This document shows positions 35,709-45,290 of a stretch of 64,000 bases of DNA, in pieces. The stretch is from CAVXHQ01 sp963789535 (lineage in GTDB: Bacteria > Pseudomonadota > Alphaproteobacteria > Rhodobacterales > Rhodobacteraceae): assembly GCA_963789535.1 (NCBI GenBank), contig CAWBKU010000005.1, positions 558,001-622,000 on the forward strand. The letters are read 5' to 3'. Position 1 is the stretch's first letter. Each line of letters starts with the position of its first letter. Made by a program: the position numbers and the translations under genes. The notes beneath the pieces are model-generated. The model worked only from the letters and a program-made list of their open reading frames with translations. It had not been told where the DNA came from and searched no databases.

Positions 35709-35851
35709 CTGAAATACCGACCTGAAATACAGGAACCATCGTCAATGCCCGAACGATAGGCCGCGGTCGGGGTGGTTGCATACCCCAAAACCGGTCGGGT
35801 AGGGTTTTCCTGTCCCGACAGGTTGCCATCGATGCGGGATGTGGCGCGGGT

Positions 35852-37063
35852 CTACGCTCTCGCCGGCGGGCCGCTGAGGTTGGCGGGACCGTCCGCGCTT
35901 GGCAGGTTCAGCCGGTTGACGAAGGCCGCGAGCGCCGTCTGGCTGCGCAGGCCGGACTTGTCGTAGATGTTGGCAAGATGCTTGCGCAGGGTCTGGATGG
36001 TGATGCCGAGCGCCTGCGCGATCTGCGCCGTTCCCTGCCCCTCGGCCACGGCCAGCGCCACCCGCGCCTCGGCGGTCGTGAGGCCCGACAGCGCCGAGAT
36101 TACCTCGACCGAGGGCGGACGCCCGGCGGCGGAGGTGGCAAAGAAGATCGCGGCAAGGCCGGGGCCGAGCTGTCGGCGCAGATCCGAGGTGCCCATGGGC
36201 AGCACGTAGGCGACCGCCATGCCGTCGCCGTCGCCGTCGCCGTCGTCGACATCCGCACCCGGACCGGGCGGCAACGGCACACCCGCGCCCCAATGGCCAA
36301 GGTCGATGTCGCGCGTCGTGCAGGCCCGGTCGATCGCGGCATAGAACGCCTGCGCATGGGCCGTCGACTGCGGCATCAGGCGCCCGGCGCGCAGGGTGAT
36401 GGCGCGCCCCTCGCTCAGCAGGGCGTCGGCGGGGGCGTTGTGATACATCAGCCGCCCGTCGCGGCCCACCAGCATGACCGGCACGCCGATGCCATCCAGC
36501 ATCCGTTCGTAGATCCGCACCCAGGCGCTCTTTTCCTCCATCATGTCGGCGATGAGCATCGCGCGCCGGATGTGCGGCGACAGGAGCGACAGCAGGCGCA
36601 TGTCGCCCGCGTCGTAGGGGCGGCGCGTCGCATAGGTGGCGGCGGCGAGCATCGCGTTGACGTTCGGCCGCTTGATGACGTTCATCGAGGCGTTGTCGAG
36701 CATCCCCCAGGGTTCGACGAAGCGGGCATAGAATTCGGTCTGCCGGAACGCCGCCTCGTCGATCAGGTCGAGTTGCCGGACGGGTGTGTCGATGTCGGCG
36801 ACGCGCATCCGGTCGATCTCGGGGATCAGGTTGACCATCTCGGCGAGGCCCGCGTGCCAGGCCGGATCCCAGTCGGTTGTAAACATCTGGAGGTCCGGCG
36901 GTCCGGTGCCGTGCAGCATCGGTGTAAAGTCGAAGTGGTTGAGCGACACGAAGGCGAGGTCGAGCCGGTCGCGGATCTCGGTCAGGGTGCCGACCCATTG
37001 CGCGGGATCGACGGCACAATCGTAGATGCGCCCGATCAGGGCGTTCAGGTCGTTCTCGTCCAT
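35852..37063 (-). CDS. LuxR-family HTH transcriptional regulator
   Basis: The 403-aa protein has a long N-terminal sensor region without a motif I can name, with a PAS-like segment around VMLVGRDGRLMYHNAPADALL, and a C-terminal LuxR helix-turn-helix (GLTTAEARVALAVAEGQGTAQIAQALGITIQTLRKHLANIYDKSGLRSQ). A run DDGDGDGDG encoded by GTCGCC repeats (plus strand 36227-36250) lies before the last sensor strand. I chose the start at 37063 after GGCGAGG. It is a single-gene unit. Confidence 0.87.
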   Translation of the reverse strand: MDENDLNALIGRIYDCAVDPAQWVGTLTEIRDRLDLAFVSLNHFDFTPMLHGTGPPDLQMFTTDWDPAWHAGLAEMVNLIPEIDRMRVADIDTPVRQLDLIDEAAFRQTEFYARFVEPWGMLDNASMNVIKRPNVNAMLAAATYATRRPYDAGDMRLLSLLSPHIRRAMLIADMMEEKSAWVRIYERMLDGIGVPVMLVGRDGRLMYHNAPADALLSEGRAITLRAGRLMPQSTAHAQAFYAAIDRACTTRDIDLGHWGAGVPLPPGPGADVDDGDGDGDGMAVAYVLPMGTSDLRRQLGPGLAAIFFATSAAGRPPSVEVISALSGLTTAEARVALAVAEGQGTAQIAQALGITIQTLRKHLANIYDKSGLRSQTALAAFVNRLNLPSADGPANLSGPPARA

Positions 37064-37154
37064 GTGCCTCGCCGAGCGCCCCTTTTCGTCCGGCGCCATC
37101 GTCGGGCATGCCGGGCCGTGCTGTCAACGCCACACGGCCCCGATGCGCGAAACG

Positions 37155-38753
37155 CTACGTTTCGATATCGAATTGCAACGCCTTGACCTGACCGAACATT
37201 CCGGTGCCGCGCAACTTGTCGAGCACCGCCTCGGGCACCTGCTCGTCGACGTAGAGGAGCGCGATGGCCTCGCCCTTCTTTGCCGACCGGCCAAGGGTGA
37301 AATTGGCGATGTTCACGCCGTTCGCGCCCATCGTGTTGCCCAGCGTGCCGATGATGCCGGGCACGTCCTCGTTGGTGGTATAGACCATGTGGGCGCCGAT
37401 TTCGGCGTCGATGTTGATGCCCTTGATCTGGATGAACCGCGGCTTGCCGTCGGAGAATACCGTGCCCGCGACGCTGCGCTCGCGCTTGGCCGTCACGACC
37501 GTGACCTTGATATAGCCCTCGAAACTGCCCTGCCGGTCCTGCCGGGTGGTCGAGATGTGGACGCCGCGCTCCTTGGCGATGACCGGCGCCGAGACCATGT
37601 TCACGTCGGGGTTCACCTTGCGCATGATGCCCGCGATGGTGGCACAGTTCAGCGCCTCGGCGTTCATCTCGGCCGCGCGCCCGTCGTAGAGGATGTTGAT
37701 CGCGGTGATCGGCTCGTCCGTCATCTGGCCGACGAAATTGCCCAAGTGCCCGGCGAGGCCGATCCACGGGCCCATGACCTTGGCCTCCTCTGCCGAGATC
37801 GAGGGCATGTTGATGGCGTTGCTGACCGCGCCGGTGAGCAGGTAGTCCGACATCTGTTCGGCGACCTGAAGCGCCACGTTCTCCTGCGCCTCGGTGGTGG
37901 CGGCGCCCAGATGCGGCGTGACGACGACGTTGGGCAGGTTGAACAGCGGCGAATTGGTCGCCGGTTCCTCGGCGAAGACGTCGAAGGCAGCGCCCGCGAC
38001 GTGGCCGGATGTCAGCGCCTCGGCCAATGCCGCCTCGTCCACGAGGCCGCCGCGCGCGCAGTTGACGATGCGCACGCCCCTTTTGGTCTTGGCGAGGGCC
38101 TCTTTCGACAGGATGTTGGCGGTCTGGTCGGTCTTGGGGACGTGCAACGTGATGAAATCGGCGCGGGCGAGCAGGTCGTCGAGGTCGACCTTTTCGCAGC
38201 CGATTTCCGTCGCGCGGTCGTCGGACAGGAAGGGATCGTAGGCGATCACCTTCATCCGCAGGCCCCGCGCACGGTCGATCACGATGCTGCCGATGTTGCC
38301 CGCGCCGATCACGCCCAGCGTCTTGCCGGTCAGTTCCACGCCCATGAAGCGCGACTTTTCCCATTTGCCCGCATGGGTCGAGGCGTTCGCCTCGGGGATC
38401 TGCCGCGCGACGGCCATCATCAGGCTGATGGCATGTTCGGCGGTGGTGATCGAATTGCCGAAGGGGGTGTTCATCACGATGATCCCCTTCTTCGACGCAG
38501 CCGGAATGTCGACGTTGTCGACGCCGATGCCCGCCCGCCCGATGACGCGCAGGTTGGTCGCGGCCTCGATCAGCTTTTCCGTGGCCTTGGTGGCCGAGCG
38601 GATCGCGAGGCCGTCGTAATTGCCGATGATCGCGGCCAGCGCCGCCTTGTCCTTGCCCAATGCGGGCTGGAAATCGACGTCGATACCGCGGTCTCGGAAA
38701 ATCTGGACGGCGGCGTCGGACAGGGCGTCGGAGATGAGGACTTTGGGGGCCAT
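37155..38753 (-). CDS. serA: D-3-phosphoglycerate dehydrogenase
   Basis: The 532-aa enzyme starts serine synthesis. The NAD-binding fold has VIGAGNIGSIVIDRARG, the catalytic Arg and Glu lie in NCARGGLVDEAALAEAL, and His in VVTPHLGAAT completes the site. An intervening domain and a C-terminal ACT domain (GVNIANFTLGRSAKKGEAIALLYVD) make it the long form, usually serine-responsive. The start at 38753 follows GGAG. It lies downstream of serC on the same strand, separated by two inverted REP-like hairpins. Confidence 0.95.
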   Translation of the reverse strand: MAPKVLISDALSDAAVQIFRDRGIDVDFQPALGKDKAALAAIIGNYDGLAIRSATKATEKLIEAATNLRVIGRAGIGVDNVDIPAASKKGIIVMNTPFGNSITTAEHAISLMMAVARQIPEANASTHAGKWEKSRFMGVELTGKTLGVIGAGNIGSIVIDRARGLRMKVIAYDPFLSDDRATEIGCEKVDLDDLLARADFITLHVPKTDQTANILSKEALAKTKRGVRIVNCARGGLVDEAALAEALTSGHVAGAAFDVFAEEPATNSPLFNLPNVVVTPHLGAATTEAQENVALQVAEQMSDYLLTGAVSNAINMPSISAEEAKVMGPWIGLAGHLGNFVGQMTDEPITAINILYDGRAAEMNAEALNCATIAGIMRKVNPDVNMVSAPVIAKERGVHISTTRQDRQGSFEGYIKVTVVTAKRERSVAGTVFSDGKPRFIQIKGINIDAEIGAHMVYTTNEDVPGIIGTLGNTMGANGVNIANFTLGRSAKKGEAIALLYVDEQVPEAVLDKLRGTGMFGQVKALQFDIET

Positions 38754-38782
38754 GGGGCGCTCCATTTTCATGCGGGGAAAAC

Positions 38783-38837
38783 GATGGGGTGGAACCCCAT
38801 CCTACGGACATGGGGTAGGATGGGGTTTTACCCCATC
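38783..38837. repeat. REP-like inverted pair between serC and serA
   Basis: Hairpin one (38783-38805) has arms GATGGGG/CCCCATC and ends CTAC. Hairpin two (38815-38837) begins GTAG and has the same arms. The tags face each other across 9 bp. The TAA stop of serC (38828-38830 on the plus strand as TTA) lies in the loop of hairpin two. Confidence 0.85.
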
Positions 38838-39989
38838 GCCGCGATCTCGGCGTGGAACGCCCAGTCGAGCCAAGGCAGCATCGCCTCGATGTCGCTCGTC
38901 TCGACCGTCGCACCGCACCAGATCCGCAGTCCCGGCGGCGCGTCGCGATAGCCGCCGACGTCGAAGGCGGCGGCTTCCGACTCGAGCCGCTTGGCCATCG
39001 CCTTGGCAAAGGCCGCGCCGTCCGCAATGCGCGGATCGGTGAACTTCAGGCAGACCGACGTATTCGAGCGCGTCGCCGGATCGCTCGCAAGGTTCGCGAT
39101 CCAGTCCCGGGCATCGCAGAAATCCCAGACCGCGCGCGCATTGGCATCGGCCCGCGCGTGCAACGCCGGCAATCCGCCGATGCTCTCGCCCCATTTCAGC
39201 GCGACGAGGTAATCCTCGACCGCCAGCATCGACGGCGTGTTGATCGTCTCGTCGCGAAAGATGCCCTCGATCAGCTTGCCCTTCGAGGTCAGGCGAAAGA
39301 TCTTCGGCAGCGGCCAGGCGGGGACGTAGGTTTCCAGCCGTTCGACGGCGCGGGGCGACAGGATCAGCATCCCGTGCGCCCCCTCGCCGCCCATCACCTT
39401 TTGCCAGGAGAACGTCGTCACATCGAGCTTGTCCCAGGGCAGCGGCTGCGCGAAGGCGGCGCTCGTCGCATCGCACAGCGTGAGGCCCGCGCGGTCGCGC
39501 CGGGATCATGTCGCCATGCGGCAGCCGCACGCCCGAGGTGGTGCCGTTCCAGGTGAAACAGACGTCCCGTTCGTAGTCGAGCGTCGCCATATCGACGATC
39601 TCGCCATAGGCGGCCTCGTGGACGCGGGCGTCGAGCTTCAATTGTTTGACCGCGTCCGTGACCCAGCCCGAACCGAAACTCTCCCAGGCGACCATCTCGA
39701 CGGGCCGCGCGCCCAGCATCGTCCACATCGCCATCTCGAAGGCGCCGGTATCGGACGCGGGCACGATGCCGATGCGCCAGTCGTCCGGCACGCCAAGAAG
39801 TGCGCGGGTCCGGTCGATGGCCTCGGCGAGTTTCGCCTTGCCCACGGACGCGCGATGCGAGCGGCCGAGGGGCGCGTCGGAAAGGTCCGTTAATCTGTAT
39901 GTCGGGGGTTTCGCGCAGGGGCCGGAAGAGAAGGTCGGCCGCACAGGCAAGTTTTCCGGCCGGGGGGCCAGGGAAGTCGTGGTCGTCAT
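38828..39989 (-). CDS. serC: Phosphoserine aminotransferase, frameshifted
   Basis: The PLP enzyme makes phosphoserine from phosphohydroxypyruvate. From MTTTTSLAPRPENLPVRP the first frame reads through VCFTWNGTTSGVRLPHGDMIPA, then is lost; the correct continuation DRAGLTLCDATSAAF and VTTFSWQKVMGGEGAHGM (PLP lysine) lies in another minus frame. One extra base near 39496-39502 explains it. Corrected length is about 386 aa, normal for this serC group. GAGGATACC precedes the start. It is upstream of serA and divergent from serB. Error in the sequence is more likely than loss of a biosynthetic gene. Confidence 0.88.
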
Positions 39990-40151
39990 GGTATCCTCAC
40001 AGATATTCGCCCTTCGTTGGGGAAGGGTGTCCCACCGCGATGCCTAGCGGGGATGGGCGGGGCCCGCAACCGGCAATGTGACGCGGTTTTGCGACATCTT
40101 GTGCTGCGCCGGTGGGTGACGCATCACCGGGCCAGTGTCCGGAGGAACCGC

Positions 40152-41042
40152 ATGACAGATGCACCCCATGTCGCCACCCTGATCGCCCGCCCCGGTGGAC
40201 TGTCGCCCGATCTGGCGCAGTCGCTGCGCGGCGCCTGGGGCGGGACGCCGCTGCACTGGCTGTCGGGCGGCGAGGCGGCGGAGTTCCGGATGATGTCGGT
40301 GCCGGAGAACGCCGCGCAGGTCCGGGCGGACCTTCTGGCGCAGGGCGTGGATCTGGTGGTGCAGGCCGCGGCGGGGCGGCGCAAGGCGATGCTGCTGGCG
40401 GATATGGACAGCACGATGATCGAACAGGAGTGCATCGACGAACTCGCCGACGAGGCGGGCGTCGGCGCGCGTGTCGCCGCGATTACCGCGCGGGCGATGA
40501 ATGGCGAGCTGGATTTCGAGGCGGCGCTGCGCGAGCGGGTCGGGCTGCTTGCGGGGCTGGATGCAGGTGTCATCGGCAGGGTGCTGGCCGAACGGATCAC
40601 GCTCATGCCGGGCGGGCCGGTGCTGCTGGCGACGATGAAGGCGCGGGGCGCGTATGCGGCGCTGGTCTCGGGCGGGTTTACCGCGTTCACCGGCGCCATC
40701 GCGGCGCGGCTGGGGTTCGATGAACACCGGGCGAATGTGCTCGAGGTGGCGGAGGGCAGGCTCACGGGTCGGGTGGTGCCGCCGATCCTCGGGAGGGCGG
40801 CAAAGGTGGCGGCGCTCGAGGAGATTTGCGCGCGGATCGGGATCGGCGCGGAACAGGTCATCGCCGTGGGCGACGGGGCGAACGATCTCGGCATGCTGGG
40901 AAGGGCGGGCACTGGCGTGGCGCTGCACGCCAAACCGGCGGTGCAGGCGCAGGCGCGGGTGTGCATCGACAACGGCGATCTGACGGCGTTGCTGTTCGTT
41001 CAGGGATACCGGCGGGAGGAATTCGCGGCGGTGCCGGGCTGA
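40152..41042 (+). CDS. serB: Phosphoserine phosphatase
   Basis: The 296-aa HAD-family enzyme finishes serine synthesis. An N-terminal ACT-like part precedes the catalytic LLADMDSTMIEQECIDELAD (both HAD aspartates), VSGGFTAFTG (motif II Ser) and AVGDGANDLGML (motif IV aspartates). GGAGGA at ideal spacing sets the start at 40152. Together with divergent serC-serA the whole phosphorylated pathway is in 4 kb. Its TGA lies in the loop of a GCCGGGC hairpin. Confidence 0.94.
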   Translation: MTDAPHVATLIARPGGLSPDLAQSLRGAWGGTPLHWLSGGEAAEFRMMSVPENAAQVRADLLAQGVDLVVQAAAGRRKAMLLADMDSTMIEQECIDELADEAGVGARVAAITARAMNGELDFEAALRERVGLLAGLDAGVIGRVLAERITLMPGGPVLLATMKARGAYAALVSGGFTAFTGAIAARLGFDEHRANVLEVAEGRLTGRVVPPILGRAAKVAALEEICARIGIGAEQVIAVGDGANDLGMLGRAGTGVALHAKPAVQAQARVCIDNGDLTALLFVQGYRREEFAAVPG

Positions 41043-41103
41043 AGCCCGGCCTACCGGTACCGCACTGGAGTTCTGGAAAGATGGGCCGAATCGTCCATCC
41101 TAC
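41033..41103. repeat. REP-like hairpins between serB and asparaginase genes
   Basis: The first (41033-41054) has arms GCCGGGC/GCCCGGC around the serB stop and ends CTAC. The second (41080-41103) has arms GATGG/CCATC and ends CTAC; its CTA (41100-41102) is the TAG stop of the minus-strand asparaginase. Both are variants of the window's family and may terminate the two converging transcripts. Confidence 0.65.
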
Positions 41104-42086
41104 AGGACCGCTTCGATCCGGCCCGTCACGATGCCGCGCCAGTTCTTCTGTTCGGGGCGCATCCAGGCATCGAGCGCGGGATGACCGTCCGGGATCACGC
41201 CCAGCTTGTGCAGGATCGACGCGATCGCAGGCTCTTTCGCGCGGCCCGCGCCGTCGACGATCTTCAGCGCGACGCCAAGGCCGAGGTCCGGCAGGATCGC
41301 GATGTAGAACCCGTCCGCCCCGCCCTTGAGCGCCGCGCGGCCGCCGCAGGCGCGCATCAGGTTGGTCGAGCCGCGATGCTCGCCCGCGACGAGTTCGGGA
41401 TGGGCCATCATCGCATCGCGCAACCGCACCATGGCGCTTTGCCGCGCGCCCGCACCCTCGCGCGCGGTGGCGAAGGCGGCCATGGCAGTGGCTATTCCGC
41501 GCAGCGAGGCGGCGTGATTGGGGGCAGAACAGCCGTCGATGCCATAGCCGGGGCTGCTCTCGCCCGTCGTTTCCTCCTGGGCTGCGAGGATGGCGCGCTG
41601 CACCGGATGGTCGATGTCGAGGTACTCGGGACCGCCGCCAAGATGGGTATTCAGTGTCAGGAAACCGCAATGCTTGCCCGAACACTGGTTGTGATACTGG
41701 CTCGGTGCCTCGTTCGCGCGGATCATCCCGTCCCGCGTCTCGCGCGCCAGTGGGGCGTGCGCGCCACAGCGCAGTGCGTCGTCGCCAAGGCCGAGGTCGG
41801 CAAGCCAGGCCTGCACCCGGTCGGTATGCTGCGGCGCGCCGTCATGGCTGGCGCAGGCAAGCGCGAGTTGGTCGCTGCGCAGACCATGCGAATTTGCCGC
41901 CCCGCTCTCGACCAGCGGAAGGGCCTGAAGGATCTTGGAGGAAGATCGCGGATAGGTGATCGTGTCTGGATTGCCCCAGGCGTGGCGGACCGCGCCTTTG
42001 GCATCGCAGACGACGGCATGGCCCAGATGCTCGCACTCGATGAGGGATCCGCGGCGGATCTGGACAAGGGGGACGGCTTGGGTCAA
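41100..42086 (-). CDS. L-asparaginase (thermolabile/rhizobial type)
   Basis: The 328-aa protein belongs to the asparaginase family of Rhizobium etli type, unlike the E. coli AnsA/AnsB fold. It shows YPRSSSKILQALPL with the Ser-Ser-Lys catalytic set, ACASHDGAPQHTDRV, YHNQCSGKHCGFL (zinc-binding cysteines) and GYGIDGCSAPNHA. It hydrolyses asparagine to aspartate and ammonia in the cytoplasm. It is a single gene converging on serB. Confidence 0.9.
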   Translation of the reverse strand: MTQAVPLVQIRRGSLIECEHLGHAVVCDAKGAVRHAWGNPDTITYPRSSSKILQALPLVESGAANSHGLRSDQLALACASHDGAPQHTDRVQAWLADLGLGDDALRCGAHAPLARETRDGMIRANEAPSQYHNQCSGKHCGFLTLNTHLGGGPEYLDIDHPVQRAILAAQEETTGESSPGYGIDGCSAPNHAASLRGIATAMAAFATAREGAGARQSAMVRLRDAMMAHPELVAGEHRGSTNLMRACGGRAALKGGADGFYIAILPDLGLGVALKIVDGAGRAKEPAIASILHKLGVIPDGHPALDAWMRPEQKNWRGIVTGRIEAVL

Positions 42087-42322
42087 CGGGCTGCTCCTCG
42101 TGGGCGTATCCTGCGGCGACGCTGGGCGGAAATCCGCGCGCCCGCTCTGGGTATCGTGATCGGCGGGATGTGGATCGGGGGTTTTCCCGCAGGCTTGTTT
42201 CTTGGTAGGGATACCGCTATCGCGTCGTGCCTGTCACGACCAGCCCGAAGGTGTCCGCACCGGCGCCGTCCGGGCGGGTGAAAGACAAGAGACTGGGGCA
42301 AGGACAGTTTGGAGTTCTGAGG

Positions 42323-42859
42323 ATGATGACACGAAATTCCACCCGGCTGACGATTGCCCTGATGCTCGGTATCGCCGCCCCCGTCGCGGTCAAGGCGCAG
42401 GAAGAGACGACGAATCGCGTCGGCGCCACGACCGACTGGTCGGTGTTCGAGGAAACCGATCCGCGCGAGTGCTTTGCGGTTTCCGCGCCGAAGGAACAGG
42501 TGAACACCCGTGACGGCGCGGTCGTGGCCGTGAGCCGGGGCGAGGCGCTGCTCTTCGTGTTCTACCGTCCGGGCGAAGGCGTGAACGGTCAGGTCACGTT
42601 CACCGGCGGCTATCCCTTTGCCCCCAACTCGCCGGTGTCGGTCGATATCGGCGGCACGCAATACCAGATGTTCACCGAAGGCGAATGGGCCTGGCCGGCC
42701 ACGCCCGAGGACGATGCCCGGATCGTCGCCGCCATGCGTGCAGGCGCTGCGGCCACTCTGATCGGCGTCTCGGGGCGTGGAACCCAGACCAGCGACACGT
42801 TTTCGCTGCTGGGATTCACCGCTTCGGTCGAAGAGGCGCAGCGCCGCTGCGCGGGCTGA
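42323..42859 (+). CDS. IalB-family exported protein (invasion associated locus B)
   Basis: The 178-aa protein has a signal peptide (MMTRNSTRLTIALMLGIAAPVAVKAQ) and an IalB-like body: DWSVFEETDPRECFAVS, FVFYRPGEGVNGQVTFTGGYPF, and a C-terminal FTASVEEAQRRCAG. Two conserved cysteines may form a disulfide. The family is widespread in alphaproteobacteria and the invasion name does not show virulence. GGAG lies upstream of two adjacent ATGs (42323, 42326). Confidence 0.82.
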   Translation: MMTRNSTRLTIALMLGIAAPVAVKAQEETTNRVGATTDWSVFEETDPRECFAVSAPKEQVNTRDGAVVAVSRGEALLFVFYRPGEGVNGQVTFTGGYPFAPNSPVSVDIGGTQYQMFTEGEWAWPATPEDDARIVAAMRAGAAATLIGVSGRGTQTSDTFSLLGFTASVEEAQRRCAG

Positions 42860-42887
42860 GACCCGCCCCTTGCCGATGACATTCGGA

Positions 42888-42913
42888 GAGGCGGGCCATC
42901 GGTCCGCCTCTTT
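42888..42913 (+). terminator. Intrinsic terminator after the IalB-like gene
   Basis: GAGGCGG (42888-42894) pairs with CCGCCTC (42904-42910) over a 9-base loop and is followed by TTT. It lies 29 bp after the stop and before rlmN. Confidence 0.75.
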
Positions 42914-42943
42914 GCCGTTCAACCCCCGCCCGGAGGGCGATAC

Positions 42944-44152
<1,209 letters not shown>

Positions 44153-44153
44153 G

Positions 44154-44936
44154 ATGCGGATCGCGCTGAACAAGATCGACTTCGAGATCGAGGCGGTCAC
44201 GGCCGCCGAACGCGAGGGCATCCTGCGCGACGCGAGCATCGCGCCGGCCGTCTGGCGCGAGGTGTTCCGCTGGGACCACGCAAAGGCGGCGGGCGAGGTG
44301 GTGACGAAGGGGGTCACGGCGAAAGGCCAGTTGATCCTGCCCAACGGGGTGCTGTTCTACGTCGCCAAGGCCGACGGATCGAAGGCCGAGGGTCCGAGCC
44401 GCGCGATGAGCAAGCGCGTCCTCGAGGCGCTGGGCGCGAAATCGGCGATCGACATCCTGCGGGCCCTCGCCTCTGTCGTGCAGATCCCGCAGATCAAGGT
44501 GCCGCGCGACCCTTACAAACCGGTCGAGGGCGACGTGTCCTATGCGCTGCGGATGTATACCGAATACGCGCTGCTGCGCCTGCGCAACGCGGGCCGCAAC
44601 CTGTCGTTCGTCGTGGCCCTGCCGGGGCAGTGCATCTTTCACCACGAGATCACGGCCAAGGGCGACGGCTATGACACGCTGGTGGCGGACAGGCCGGAAC
44701 TGGCGACGATCCAGCCGCGGTTCATCCTCGCGCCGACCTCGGACGCCAACCGCAACATGCGGGCGCTGGCGCTGTCGGCCTGGCTGAACGAGACGCAGAA
44801 GGTGATCGCGGCGAAGACGGCGGACGGCGCCAAGCTCGACGACCGGGCACTGGAGAGCGCGTTCGGGCGGATGCTGGCGGAGTTCAAGGTGCTGACGAAG
44901 GGTGCCAGACCGGCTGCCACGGCAGCGCGCGCCTGA
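44154..44936 (+). CDS. Conserved protein of unknown function, coupled to rlmN
   Basis: The 260-aa protein begins MRIALNKIDFEIEAVTAAERE. It has no signal peptide or membrane segment, is mixed alpha/beta, and matches no family I recognise. A central part reads ALRMYTEYALLRLRNAGRNLSFVVALPGQCIFHH, followed by a Lys/Ala-rich C-terminal helix. Its start is 1 bp after the rlmN stop, so the two are cotranscribed. Base use is like its neighbours. A link to rRNA modification is only a guess from position. Confidence 0.7.
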   Translation: MRIALNKIDFEIEAVTAAEREGILRDASIAPAVWREVFRWDHAKAAGEVVTKGVTAKGQLILPNGVLFYVAKADGSKAEGPSRAMSKRVLEALGAKSAIDILRALASVVQIPQIKVPRDPYKPVEGDVSYALRMYTEYALLRLRNAGRNLSFVVALPGQCIFHHEITAKGDGYDTLVADRPELATIQPRFILAPTSDANRNMRALALSAWLNETQKVIAAKTADGAKLDDRALESAFGRMLAEFKVLTKGARPAATAARA

Positions 44937-44998
44937 CGCCTGGCGGGAACGGATCGGCTGGCGCGCGGTTGCCCTCTCGACGAAGGAGGAGCGACGCC

Positions 44999-45217
44999 AT
45001 GAGCAAGGATTTCACCCACGGAGCCCGCGTCGAATGGAACTGGGGCAGCGGCACCGGGACCGGCAAGATCGCGAAGAAATACACCGAGAAGGTAACGCGC
45101 ACGATCGACGGCACCGAGGTGACGCGCGAGGCCAGCGCGGACGAACCCGCCTATTACATCGAACAGGACGACGGCGGCGCGGTCCTCAAGAGCGCGTCGG
45201 AACTGTCGAAGGCGTAG
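44999..45217 (+). CDS. DUF2945 / TUDOR-like small protein
   Basis: The 72-aa protein matches the hypervirulence-associated TUDOR-like family (DUF2945): GARVEWNWGSGTGTGKIAKKYTEKVTRTIDGTEVTR and YYIEQDDGGAVLKSASEL. Function is unknown in bacteria. A near-perfect AAGGAGGA ribosome site lies 7-14 bases upstream of the ATG. It ends just before a large two-hairpin structure. Confidence 0.83.
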   Translation: MSKDFTHGARVEWNWGSGTGTGKIAKKYTEKVTRTIDGTEVTREASADEPAYYIEQDDGGAVLKSASELSKA

Positions 45218-45220
45218 AAC

Positions 45221-45290
45221 ATCGCCCGAAGACGAATTCTGTAACAGAATTCGACGTCGATTTCTTCGATAGAAATCGTTTGCGGGCGAT
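45221..45290. terminator. Two-hairpin (cloverleaf-like) element between convergent genes
   Basis: Outer arms ATCGCCCG (45221-45228) and CGGGCGAT (45283-45290) enclose two perfect hairpins: CGAATTCTG/CAGAATTCG (45233-45253, loop TAA) and CGATTTCT/AGAAATCG (45258-45278, loop TCGAT). The inner hairpins are A/T-rich in a GC-rich genome. The element exactly fills the space between the DUF2945 stop and the Gfo/Idh stop. A bidirectional terminator is the simplest role. Confidence 0.6.

Noticed and set aside
42150..42230. Hydrophobic plus-strand peptide (GIVIGGMWIGGFPAGLFLG) upstream of the IalB-like gene
   Set aside because: It is part of a frame antisense to the asparaginase 5' end with no start or ribosome site, and turns into Arg-rich shadow sequence.
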